Below are positions 39,390 to 50,291 of a stretch of DNA of 64,000 bases, piece by piece. The stretch covers positions 126,606,819-126,670,818 of the forward strand of contig CM042009.1 in the NCBI GenBank assembly GCA_023525715.1. Reading direction: 5' to 3'. The DNA is from Cichorium intybus (lineage: Eukaryota; Streptophyta; Magnoliopsida; Asterales; Asteraceae). How positions within the stretch are numbered: position 1 is the stretch's first letter; each line of letters starts with the position of its first letter. A program made the translations under genes and the position numbers. Under the pieces are notes generated by a model. That model saw only the letters and a list, made by a program, of their open reading frames with translations. It was not told where the DNA came from and did not search any database.

Positions 39390-39767
39390 CGCACCATGTT
39401 GTCATATTACTTTAGGAGATCAGCAGTTCGATCCAAACTGAAGTCAGCAGGATCGAGGAAGCAGCGTCGCTCTGGTCTGGACTTTGCAGTAGAGACTCCA
39501 CAAGGGTTAGATGTGGAGAGTAAATATGTTGATAAAAGGGAAAAGTTACTTCGGTACTGAAGTATCTCCTTGGCACAAGTTCCCAAGTATGTTGCTGTCA
39601 GGAAAGTTGGTCTGCTCAGCATGGTTCATGATCTGTCACATCAGCTAGCCTATTGTAGAAAGCAATAGTTAGAAGATTTTCCATCATCTCAGAAGATCTA
39701 TTATCCAGTATAAAAAACTATCTCGGTTGTAACTATGCGAATGTCAAGAGTATGAGCCAAATAGAGA

Positions 39768-39788
39768 GAGAGAGAGAGTGTGTGTGTA
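39768..39788. repeat. Short (GA)n/(GT)n repeat
   Basis: GAGAGAGAGAGAGAG followed by TGTGTGTGTG, inside the LTR ending at 39996. Confidence 0.9.
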
Positions 39789-41046
39789 GTAAATATTTGT
39801 ATATCTTGTTTATCATTCAAACTCAGTAATATATACTCTCTAGTTCTTATAGTAGACGTAGCTTGATCAGTCTAGCTTGAGTGAACCACTTAAATACTTT
39901 TGTTCTTTTTTTTTGTTTGTGTTTCTTCTTGTCGTTTCCTTTAGCCTTGATCAAATCATGTAGAGTATGCTATTGTCGAAGTACTTAGTCCCAATAAATG
40001 GTCCCTGTGGTTTGGGGTATATGTGCACTTGCTTCCTAACTATTTTTTTTACTTGAACGATCCTTATGGTATGTTTTTGTTGTGTCTTTCGTCCTTTCCA
40101 GACATAAAAAGACTACTTTATCCTTAATATTTTATTTTTAATTAATTTATTATTTATATTTATTAAATAAACACACCCTCACCCTCATCAAGACCTTTCA
40201 CTCTCCTCTTTCACCCTTGTCCCCTTCTCTATTTCATTCTTGTATCTTTAGGTGTTTCCCCTTCTCCTTATAACTATCGTCCATCTCTCTCCTCTTTTTC
40301 TTCCCCTTAAGCACTGCTAGTCTCCTTAGCCATAACCACCACGTAACCCTCCAGGAGACCAATCAATTTCGACAAACCATTAACAAACAAATTGCAAAAT
40401 CATTAAGATTCATGTTGTAGGTTTTCTGGTGAGGTAATGGTAGTTTCCGGCTAGAAGTTTGAAAAAGCTTGAAGAATGGGGTTGGGGGTGGGACCTTTTG
40501 AGTGAAAAAATACAGTTAGGCATGAGTAGTGGGAGATGTAGTATTGTTGAATATATACAATTAACAAAAAAATTAAAAAATCATGAAGGGTATAATAGTC
40601 ATTATAACCTAATCCGGGGCTAAATACGAAACAAAACCAAACTATATAGACCTTTTGAGTGAAAAAAATACAGTTAGAGACCAATTGCGCAGATTACCCC
40701 AAACCACAAAGATTATTGGTGTAATTTACTCTTTATTATTTGTTTTAATAAATATGTTTTCTCTCTTAAATTACACAAGTAGTCTTACATACCAAACTTT
40801 TATATTATTTTATCCGGTCAAAAAGATTTCTTGTAATGGTAGAATAGTTTGACAAAGTGTCATGTTGACTGGTTATTGGTATCTCAACATTAGTTATCAA
40901 CCGGCTACATTTGGTGCTATTTGATTTTTTGAGCAGACATTATGTTTAGTAATTTTCCACATTTCTCAACTTCTTATTGTCAAAACAAATGCAACTTTAT
41001 TTATTCTTAAAAGATTTCAAGTTTCAGACAGTCCATGATCATGAAA

Positions 41047-41175
41047 TACCGAACCGAACCGAAAATGGTCATAATTGAACTAAACCGGGACCGAATATAC
41101 ATATTCCGTTCGGTTTTTAAGAAATTCTAATTCGGTTTTGGTCTGGTCCCTGGACTACGGTCACCCCTAATACCT
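41047..41175. mobile_element. hAT-like remnant
   Basis: CCGAACCGAACCGAAAATGG and TTCGGTTTTTAAG..TTCGGTTTTGG sub-terminal motifs precede an end reading GGTCACCCCTA. This resembles the 18611-19656 hAT element, but the opposite terminus is missing. Confidence 0.5.
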
Positions 41176-42880
41176 GCAAGACAACATGGACCAAACTTTT
41201 TGGACAAAATGTAAAAAAAGCTTATGTGGGGAGTGTTTGTGTATCATTCATGTAAACCAGAGTATACTACAAACAATTCACTTTCATAAGAGTCCAACCA
41301 TCAAAGTTATAACAGTGTACTTGTAAACCAGAGTATATTACAACAAAAGCTTGACTTCCATTTATACTGAAAAGTAGATGCTTGGAAAAATCATGGATTT
41401 AAGGCAAAATTCGCGGGTACGATGGGCCGTTGGAGGGGATGAAAATTCCCATTTCTTCCATGGTATATTAAATCAGCACCGGCGGGTTCAAAGAATTAAC
41501 GGGCTTGCAGTTGGGGGCCAATGGGTATCCGATCCAGCGTTGTTGAAAATAGAGGCGGTTAATTTCTTCTCGAGTAGATTCTCAGAACCAGATTTGCAAA
41601 GGCCTAAATTTCTCAATCCTCGGTTCTCCAAATTAACTGACTCTCAAAAAAGAGCCGTTTACCCTTGATGAAGTTAAGTGCGCCGTTTGGAGTTGTGGCT
41701 CAAACAAGGCTCCCGGGCCTGATGGGTTTTCGATCGAATTCTTTCGGGAATTCTGGGATATTATTAGTTTGGACTTATTCTTGGCAATTAAGCAATTTGA
41801 AAGGTTGGGACAGATTTCTCGGGATTGCAATGCCTCATTCATTACACTAGTGCCAAAGTCCCCGGACCCGTCTAATCTGAATAACTTCTGTCCGATAAGT
41901 TTAATTGGTAGCATACACAAAATTATATCAAAAATCCTAGCGGAAAGGTTAAAAAATGTGGTCTATTCTGTGGTCTGCCGAGAACAAACGACTTTCATCT
42001 GTGGGCGCTCCATTCTTGACGGGCCGCTGATCGTCAATGAGGTAGTCTCGTGGCTGCGAAAATCCAAGCGAAAGGCTTTTCTCTTCAAGGTAGACTTTGA
42101 AAAAGCATTTGACTACCTCAGTTGGGGTTACTTAGACATCATCCTCGATCAAATGAACTTCGGAGGCGTTTGGCGTTCCTGGGTTCAAGGCTGTCTTTCA
42201 TCGGTGTCAGTCTCGATACTGCTTAACGGATCTCTGAAGCCTCAGTTCAATATGTCCGGGGGTCCGACAGGGGGATCCAATTGCCCCTTTTCTATTTATC
42301 CTTGCCGCCGAAGGTCTCCACATTGCAATGGAATCTGCTAAGGAATTAGGACTCTTCATGGGTCTGAAATTGCCAAACAGTGGTCCCCACCTATCCCACC
42401 TGCAATACGCCGACGACGCTGTGTTTTTTGGCGAGTGGTCGAATCGTAACGCCTAGAATCTAATTCGAATCCTAGGGTGCTTTGAGTTAGCATCTGGATT
42501 AAAGGTGAATCTCAACAAAAGTAAAATTTTTGGAATCTCTTGTTCTCCCGTTGAACTAGATTATATGGCACGAGGACTCAACTGCTAAACTGGCTTTTTC
42601 CCTTTCACCCACTTCGGACTCCCGATTGGGGTGCCGATGGGTCGTGCTGTATTTTGGAACCCGCTCATTGAGAAATTTCGTAGCAAACTTTCCAAATGGA
42701 AGGCAGCCTCGCTCTCATTTGGTGGTCGGCTTACGATATGTAAGTCGGTTCTTGGCGGTCTTGGAACATATTTCCTTTCTTTATTTAAAGCTCCGGAAAA
42801 GGTCCCCGACGAGTTAGAAAGAATTAGAATGCGGTTCTTCTAGGGATCTAGTGGACACAAGAAGAAAATGGTATGGGTGG

Positions 42881-43713
42881 CAGGGGCGGACGCAGGACTC
42901 AAGGACTCTAGTGGCACAATTTTTTTTTCTGAGCATACTTAATAACAAAAAAAAAATTAAACCTATGAGTACGGGGCATTTTCGGGTCGGGTCGGACATA
43001 TATAATAACACAAAAAAATAAAAGATACGATTGCATTAAATATAACAAATTAGTGTAAAACCTACATTTTAAATATGAAATTTCCGTACTGACATATTCT
43101 GAAAACGCTCCATAACATCTTGTTTCATTCTAGGGTTTGGAGAGAACTAAAATTTGAAGAAAAGAACCTCAAAACCGCTAATAAATGGCTGTTGTTTCTT
43201 AATTCCATTTGTAATTTCGTGATCTTAGCTGGTTGTTGGTTTGCTGAATCTTTGAATCGAACTAGGACAAAAAAAAGAATAGAAGGTTGAAGGCTTGAAG
43301 CAGGTTCGCTAATTTCGAGATCGTGATTCCGGATTCGTGGCATGAGATGTGAGATGTCCAGCCCAAGTTCTTTTATTAAAAGTGTGGGTAGTGGCTAGTG
43401 GGCTTAAACTTAACAATTTATAAATGTGTGGATAGCCCAAGTTCTTTAGTCTTGATTCATGAAGGAATTTCTTTATAAAATTATACCTTTTTCTTTTGTT
43501 TTTATTAATTATTTAGTAGGATAAATATTAGGCTTATTTTTTAAAGTTTGGATTAATACTTGGTGCACTTTAGTTGGACCTAGCCTAGTGGCACAAATAA
43601 AATCTCTAGTGGCACTATAATATAAAAATTATTTTTCCGAAATTTTTTACCCTTACACAGAAAAACCGAGTAGTGGCACGGGCTACCCCGTGCCCCTACT
43701 ATGTCCGCCACTG
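42881..43713. mobile_element. Non-autonomous hAT element (0.83 kb) in the LINE
   Basis: Ends CAGGGGCGGAC and GTCCGCCACTG with the 8-bp target duplication ATGGGTGG (42873-42880 and 43714-43721). The interior is non-coding, with AGTGGCAC phrases in both halves. The intact empty site can be read from the flanking LINE frame. Confidence 0.9.
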
Positions 43714-43978
43714 ATGGGTGGCGTGGAAAAAGACCTTAGCAGCAAAAGAAAAGGGAAGACTTGGGATCGGTAGCTTGAAAGCGCATAATATGGCACTGCT
43801 CGGAAAGTGGTGGTGGAAATTTCGGGACCCCAACTTTGGATTATGGAAGGAGGTAATTAAGTCTTTTCACGGGCAAGATGGCCACCTCCGAGGGTCGGCT
43901 AGGAGAAGAAGCGGTTGCTGGTGTACCATTGCAGCTCTCCCGTCTTACTTGACCAAACAAAATCTGCAATTCACTGAG

Positions 43979-44408
43979 GGCACGTTTGTTTCAAGTTTTT
44001 AATGGAGTTCAATGGAATTGGAAAGAGAAATTTCGTTCAAAACGTGTTTGGTTAAAAAACAGATGTAATGGAATTGTGTAAGATTCCATCAAATTCCATA
44101 TATAATTGAATTTATCATTCCTTTGCATAATGTCAAATAATTCAGATACCATTTATTATTTTTTGTTACCTCCTATTAAAATGACATATTTAACCTTATA
44201 AAGGTAGTTTAGTCATTTTATATACTTTATATTTCAATTCTTTCGATAAAATTTGCAAACTAGCAGAATTCAACAAACAATTCCATTTCATTATCTGTCA
44301 ACCAAACGCGCTAGCGATTCAAATTCATTCGGATTCCAATTCCATCAAATTCTCATTAATCTTAAAAATTCCAATTCCTTTGTAAAAATTCTGTGAATCA
44401 AACTCCCC
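43979..44408. mobile_element. MITE (430 bp) in the LINE
   Basis: Begins GGCACGTTTGTTTCAAG and ends TGTGAATCAAACTCCCC; CTGAG is present on both sides (43974-43978 and 44409-44413). The interior consists of AATGGAATT/AATTCCATT phrases in opposite orientation. The superfamily is unclear because a 5-bp duplication is unusual for the common MITE groups. A similar AATGGAATG-rich stretch occurs at 56450-56580. Confidence 0.7.
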
Positions 44409-44610
44409 CTGAGTTTTTTCTTAATTCTCACGGACCCGGATTAGAGTGGAGTTTGGATCGGGCCCATGGGTATTCGGTCTCCTCTTACTCCAGGTATGTT
44501 GACGAATCTTCCCTTCCACGTAATGCGGTTCATTGGGATTGGAATAAGCTTGTGCCTAGGAAAGTTAACATTCTAGCATGGGGAGCTCTTCTTGCTAAGT
44601 TGCTTTTTAA

Positions 44611-45425
44611 TAAAATATTGCTGCTGTTAAAAAAAAAAGTTCTTAATCGATTATCGCTTTTATTAGTTTTAAAGCTAACGCCAACTAAAATAATAAACGC
44701 CAAGGATTCAAACTCAAACACCACGGTGTTCAACAGGGTCCAAAAAGCAATAAAACATCTTAAATATCCATTAAAGTTTTAATTTCCTTTACTTTTGGGC
44801 TTGTGTGTGTGATTAGCAAACACAAGAAAACAATTCAAACCACAACTATAATAAATAAATAAAAACCACTAAGCCCTTTAGTAGAAAGAAAACTAATCAT
44901 AACAGAAAATAACGACCAAGCTAACAAACTAAACTAAATAACTAACAAATTAGACAACCTGACATGTCCCTAAACATATCACCTCAAAACCGGTTCAACA
45001 ACATTATTATAGATGTATAAAAACAAGATCCACAAAATAAAACAAACTATAAAAAAGATAGATCCAAAAATTATGAAAGATAATATACATCATTTATTCA
45101 TCATTGTTGGCTAAAACCGTAAGAACAATATTTAAAAGTGACACAAAAAGCAAGGGTGCATCACTTGGACCAATGACAACAACAATTGATCACGTACACA
45201 CTATATATAAAAACTCCGGTCTAGTGGCTAAATTCTCTTGTCGGTTTAGCCTCTAGTCAGGCCTCAGAATTTAAATAAATATAAAAGAAAAGATTAACCA
45301 CTATGTTGTAATCTAAGCCGTGTCCAAATCACCTCTTCAGGAAAGTTAGTTACATCTCCACTTTTGACATATTTGCCCGTACACTTTCAGTCAACAATTT
45401 TTTTTTTTTCTTTTTTCCATTATTA
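44611..45425. other. Intergenic DNA and EDR2-like 3' flank
   Basis: AT-rich, no gene seen. The part from about 45300 to 45425 would be the 3' untranslated region of the minus-strand gene that stops at 45426. Confidence 0.5.
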
Positions 45426-48400
45426 TTATGTACAAGCCACTTTTGATATATCAATATGGCTCATACGGCATGTCCCAAGCACGTGTTCTGGTAGTTCCTC
45501 CGGTGTGTTTCCCTTCATAAATAATATTGTTTTTTTATATAATATTAAAAAAATATGAACATTAAATTAACCCAATCATAACTATGGTTACAAAAGCCAT
45601 TATATTTTGGATAAATTTAGGGTTTGACCGGTTATATTTTGAAGTTATATTTTTGATGTAGTGTAGATGATTTTTGTAATTTTAGTCCTAAAACTTTTTT
45701 TAATTTTGGTTATTATTTGAGGTTTTTTTATTTATGTTTGAAATACAGGGACTATTTTTGGTCTTTGCGTATAGTGAATTTTACAACTTTATTTTCCAAA
45801 AATAGTCATATTTACTTAAAAACTTAAATAGGGACAAAAAATTGCAAAAAAAGCTTTTTGGAAAAAAAAAACAATTATAAAAATCGCCTATTATCAGGGA
45901 CCAAAAATGCAATTTACTTTAATACTTAATTTTTATCGATCAAACCATAAAAGTTTCAGCCAAATATTTTTTTCTAAATTAACCGTTTTGACTTAATATA
46001 ATAAATCAAAATGGTTGATCTGGAAAATTACTAATGCAACTTGATATAACAAAATTTGAAACCTAATTTAACTTGAGTCAAAATGATTAATTTTAAAAAA
46101 TATAAAAAAACTTCTATGATTAATTAAAAAAAATGAAATATTAATTGTTAATACCGCAAAACCATCCAATATAATTAATTTTTTGAAAGTTGCTTTTTAT
46201 TTAAAATAAAGTTAATTTACCTGTATCACAAATGCTGCCTCAACTATCAAATGGTTGAATGTACTGACAACTCTGTTTGCCACCTTTTTCGCGATCACTG
46301 ATGAACCAACATCCACATCGAGCTAAAATCATAAAATAATTTTAGAAAATTTGGATTTTAAATTTTTTATGATTCAAGAAAGTGAATAATGCAATAATTT
46401 AACAATGATTATTTTTTTTACCTCTAAGTAGTTTGCCCCACGGACATAATGGATCTTGAGGACTTGACCCAACAGACATGGTCTATTTCCAACACTTTGC
46501 TTCACAATCCATGGCCCCTAAAATAAGATATTTTTTGTTTTAATTAACCCGTTTGCATAACTTTTAAAATATATATTGTAATTTAACTAATTTCCATAAT
46601 GTTAAAAAGATTATGCAAATTAAACCCATTTCCATAATGTTAAAAAGATTTTGTAATTGAACCCATTTTTATAATGTTAAAAAAATTGTTGCGACTGAAC
46701 CTGTTTCCATATTTATAATAAAGAATTTTGTAATTTAACCCATTTCCATAATGTTAAAAATATTTTGCAAATTAAGCCCATTTCGATAATGTTAAAAAGA
46801 TTTGGAATTAAACCCATTTCCATAAAGTTAAAAAAGATTTTGTAATTGAATCTATTTTCATAATGTTAAAAAGTTGTTGCAATTATACCCATTTCAATAA
46901 TGTTAAAAAAGATTTTATTATTAAACTCATTTCTATAATTTTATAGAGATTTTTCACTTATACACATTTCAATAATCATAAAAAGCTTTTCTAATTAAAC
47001 CCATTTTCTTAAGGAATAATTAGAAAAATGACAGGCATATGATGCCACATTTAACAAATTGACCATCTTTTTCATCAATAACATAAAATGACCACAAATT
47101 TTGCAGTTAGTCACTTGTGAATTGTGAATTTGGTTTATTATGGTCCTCATCACAAAAAAATCTTGGAAAAAAAAATCGTATTTCGCAATTATATTGCGAA
47201 TTTGTTCATATTTTGCAGAACAAAGTTATTTTTTTAGCAGCCTTATATCATATTTTGCAATTGACCTGTTGCGAAATAGTTGGTCATTTATGTTATTGGT
47301 AAATAGATGATCAATTTGTTGAATGCCACATCATATAGTGGCCATTCTTTTAATTTTTTAAAAAATAATTTAATAATGAATCATATACAAACCTTAGATA
47401 CACGTGGTATGAGCTTAAACCTTGCATTCCTATACGCATCATCTCCTTCAACAAAGTTTTGAAGAAGTGGGACATCTTTTATGGGAGAAGTTGTTGCATA
47501 GTAGAAAGCAATATGAAGAATTGTTGTTGGACCTGGGATCTGTTTTGAATCACAATCATCATAAATAGCAATCTACTTTCGATCTTTTTTTTTAAAGTAA
47601 TTTATAAACCAAAGAAACTTACTTGCATGTTTACAATGAAAAAGAAATCCGGGCTTTCCACAGCTGCAAATTTCTGCACAAAAATCTTGTAAACTTCCCG
47701 TTTGCAAACCACTTGTTACATATATTTTAAAAACTGAGTTAAAGTTTTTTATAAAGTTTTATAAAAGTTAGATTTACCTGACATATGCTACCAACTCTGC
47801 CACCAAAATCATCTTGTTTGTTGATTGATCTCAGCATGTTGGCTGCAACAAGTTGCATTGTTGTGCCTTTTCCTGCAATCTGAAAAGAAAAATAAAAAAC
47901 AAGATTTACATAACTTTTTCTTTAACTTTTAAGAAACCAATAAAAAATAATTAATCAATAAATGGGGACTACCTTTTTGCGGTTTTGCAAATAAGTTTCT
48001 CCACGAATGCGAAATGATGATGAATCTGCAGCTCCCCAACTGTTAGCAAGTTCACCAGTTGGATCATTTGGAAATGTTGCATCATTATGGGCTAAGAAAC
48101 TATCTTGCCATTCAATATCATCAATGGCTGGACCGCCCTTTTTCTGCACTGAAATATGTGGCCAATTGTAATCTTCTAACTAAAACTAAACAATTCTATG
48201 TGTGATATTTAGTGAAGAACACCTCAAGTGAACTAACCTGCTGAACCGTGTAATCTTCTTAAAAACTCAACAGCGAGTGAAAACTTGGGAGATGGAAGAT
48301 TAATTACTTCCTGAAAAACAACAAGGAAGTGAGCTTTCGTGTCTATTGTGTAAGAAAATAAGGAAGAAAGAGGAAAAAGGGAAGGTGAAAAGAGATTTTT

Positions 48401-48597
48401 TGAAGTAGTAAAAGGAGTACCCGAGGGGATGATACTTCAGACCAGCTAGTTTCTGAACGAGTTTCTTCCATGGAATCTGAGTTACTGTAGTATTCATCAG
48501 ATTCTTCTTCCTTTTCTCCTCCACGGATCGATTGGTTTGAAGGAACTTTAACCAATGCACCCATTGATTCCTCCTTTAATTGAGGTTCAGCAGTCAT
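45426..48597 (-). CDS. EDR2-like protein, DUF1336 domain only
   Basis: Nine exons on the minus strand join in frame to 336 residues: 48597-48421, 48310-48238, 48148-47973, 47879-47778, 47673-47623, 47539-47393, 46517-46422, 46322-46221, 45512-45426. After an acidic Ser-rich head (MTAEPQLKEESMGALVKVPS) comes the DUF1336 domain: IEWQDSFLAHNDATFPNDPT, SFRIRGETYLQNRKK, FGGRVGSICQ, SPDFFFIVNMQIPGPTTILH, ARFKLIPRVSKGPWIVKQSV, then HYVRGANYLE and a short final exon ELPEHVLGTCRMSHIDISKV. Full EDR2 has PH and START domains before this region and limits salicylate-dependent cell death at membranes; this protein lacks both and matches the short ~310-residue DUF1336 proteins of plants, whose role is not established. 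The last acceptor (TTATGAAG) has a weak pyrimidine tract, the least certain border. A leader exon from about 49420 ends at 49312 (AAG|gtatat) and the leader intron ends at 48630. Confidence 0.9.
45620..45930. mobile_element. Decayed MITE-like insert in the last intron of the EDR2-like gene
   Basis: Phrases GTAATTTTAGTCC, GGGACTATTTTTGGTC, ATAGGGACAAAAAATTGC and GGGACCAAAAATGCAATTTA in opposite orientations resemble the TTTGGTCC-type MITEs. Confidence 0.45.
46560..47000. repeat. ~41-bp minisatellite in intron 6 of the EDR2-like gene
   Basis: About ten diverged copies of a unit containing AACCCATTTCCATAATGTTA followed by AAAAGATTTTGTAATT lie head-to-tail between exons 6 and 7. Confidence 0.85.
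47022..47350. mobile_element. MITE in intron 6 of the EDR2-like gene
   Basis: Long inverted repeats of about 75 bp. The left arm from about 47026 contains TTTAACAAATTGACCATCTT and ATCAATAACATAAAATGACC; the right arm, inverted, contains TTCAACAAATTGATCATCTA and CAATAACATAAATGACC. The centre carries repeated TATTTTGCA phrases. No coding capacity; target duplication not resolved. Confidence 0.75.
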
Positions 48598-49676
48598 GAT
48601 AGCTTCGCGACAATTGAGATGTCTTAAAGCTGCAAATATAGAGACGGAAACAATGATTTAACATGAAAAGAAAGATAGAATGAGGTAAGGAACAACATAA
48701 TTTGAATTGGCATGTAAATAAGTGCATCAAAGAGATATGATTATACATGATCGCTCTAGATTGTATATCAATTATGAATAGATTAGGCATTTGCATTTGT
48801 GTTGAGGTATATCATCAAATGATTGCAATCCTAATTCCTAAATGTTCTCATCACAATCAGATAAGACGAACAGGATAAATAATGAATGAATTGAGTAAAA
48901 GATCAACAATAACTATCACTTCCTATGCGAAAGTAAAATCGCTAACTCTTATCGGGAAAACAAAATATCGATTCAACGAATTTCGATATTTTCTCTCAAA
49001 TTTCAACAAATAACCTAAATCAGCCAGTTGAAACCGAAGATTAGCATACGTCGAAATCACAAAAGTTACGGATTGGAAAGCTAATCAACACAAACAAGGA
49101 AAAGGATTCTCATATTATGAATGCAGATATTCATTTCTATTCGACAGATATATTAAAACAAAGATAAACGATAGCGAAGGAAATGAAGGTTTATCTGGAT
49201 GGAGAAACCAGACCTCGTGATCATGACGAATCAAACAGGCAATTCTCACAAAATTATAAGAAATATTGCAATTTATTCAGATAAAGAAAAACAAATTCTA
49301 TAGATATATACCTTCGCCGTCGTCCTCTCTCGTCCGGCACTACAGCGTCACCGGAAGAGAGTTATCGGAGAATGTTGGGAGTGATCCGTGAGAAGGTTAT
49401 TTGATCGATGAGGAAGCTATGATACGAGTTTGAAGTTATGCCCCATCTTTCAAAACTCTGTCAAACCACAAGCGAAAAGCGCGCTAATTTTTTGTTTTAT
49501 TTTATTAATTAACTACAAAATAGATTGGAAAAAAAATACTCCAACAAAAAATTTTCGATTTTGTTGTCCTACCATGTTTTGTCGACCACATTTAGAAGAA
49601 TTAAGAATAGTATTGACCAATATTAATATTTTATTAAGTTACCATTATTTTGATACATAACACTTAAAATAACATA

Positions 49677-49912
49677 GGGATTTTTTAATATATGTCTTAA
49701 AGAAACACGTAAGAATCATTAATTATGTTAAATATTTTTATTGGAACTAGAATTTCATATTAATTAACTTAAATTTTTTTATTTTTTTTATTTATCATTT
49801 TATTATTGCCTCTTAATATTTCATCATTAATATGAAATGTTAGTTTCAATAAAAATATTTAACATAATTAATAATTCTTACGTGTGTCCTTAGGACATAT
49901 ATTAGAAATCCC
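49677..49912. mobile_element. Mutator-like MITE (236 bp)
   Basis: Nearly perfect inverted repeats of about 90 bp (GGGATTT..AATATATGTC, CACGTAAGAAT, ATTAATTATGTTAAATATTT) occupy most of the element. It is flanked by a perfect 9-bp target duplication AATAACATA (49668-49676 and 49913-49921). It lies between the EDR2-like leader and the 3' end of the UXT gene. Confidence 0.88.
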
Positions 49913-50291
49913 AATAACATATTAATAATAGCAAAATTATCGGTATTTTGTAATAGTTTTCTTTAGCAAATACATGGTTATTTCATGATAGTTATGAAAA
50001 AAGAAACTATTTTAATAATCTCCTCCAATTCTTGTTATTAGTTATTAATGAATACTCCTTGCTATTATAGTCATAAACATCTTGTCTCTTTCCAAGTATA
50101 CTGTCATAAAGATCTCTTAAATCAAATATATTTCTTTTCAAAAAACAAGCTTTCTACAAACCAATTAGCTAACATGCAGAAAAATAAACTTAAAAAATTG
50201 GTAGATACATATACTGATACAAAAGAATAAAGAATTTCATCACATTCATTGAATAAATCACACAAAAAAGCCAATAGGCTTTTTAGAGAGA

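Larger units (their letters stand above)
37115..39996 (+). mobile_element. Second solo LTR, itself interrupted
   Basis: Starts TGTTAAGTAGGTGGAGTC and ends AGTCCCAATA. The flanks AATTG and AATGG differ in one base. About 826 bp remain after subtracting the Gypsy solo LTR within it. It is related to the solo LTR at 34800-36065. Confidence 0.6.
37091..40735. mobile_element. TIR element of the TTTGGTCC type, interrupted by an LTR
   Basis: The left end CAGTAAATTACACCAATTG (37096-37114) continues, across an inserted LTR, with GTCCCTGTGGTTTGGGGTAT. The right end at about 40660-40731 contains, inverted, ACCCCAAACCACAAAG..TTGGTGTAATTTACTC. Without the insertion the element is about 760 bp. Its interior (40190-40480) resembles a gene leader or first exon, so it may be another gene-capturing Mutator-like element; no product is recognised and no clean target duplication was found. 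Confidence 0.5.
41371..44610 (+). mobile_element. LINE (L1-type) relic, 5'- and 3'-truncated, with two insertions
   Basis: The plus strand encodes in broken frames the ORF2 of a plant LINE: the DENSHFFHGILNQHRR motif near 41440, APGPDGFSIEFFREFW near 41710, SLIGSIHKIISKILAERLK, DFEKAFDYLSW (catalytic Asp), YADDAVFF near 42408 (YADD box), KSKIFGIS, and the C-terminal zinc-binding region (VPRKVNILAWGALL near 44550). The endonuclease half is missing. Stops at 41666 and 42454 and several indels kill it. A hAT element (42881-43713) and a MITE (43979-44408) interrupt it; taking either out with one target copy restores reading (KKMVWVAWKKTLAAKEKG and NLQFTEFFLNSHGPG). Confidence 0.88.
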
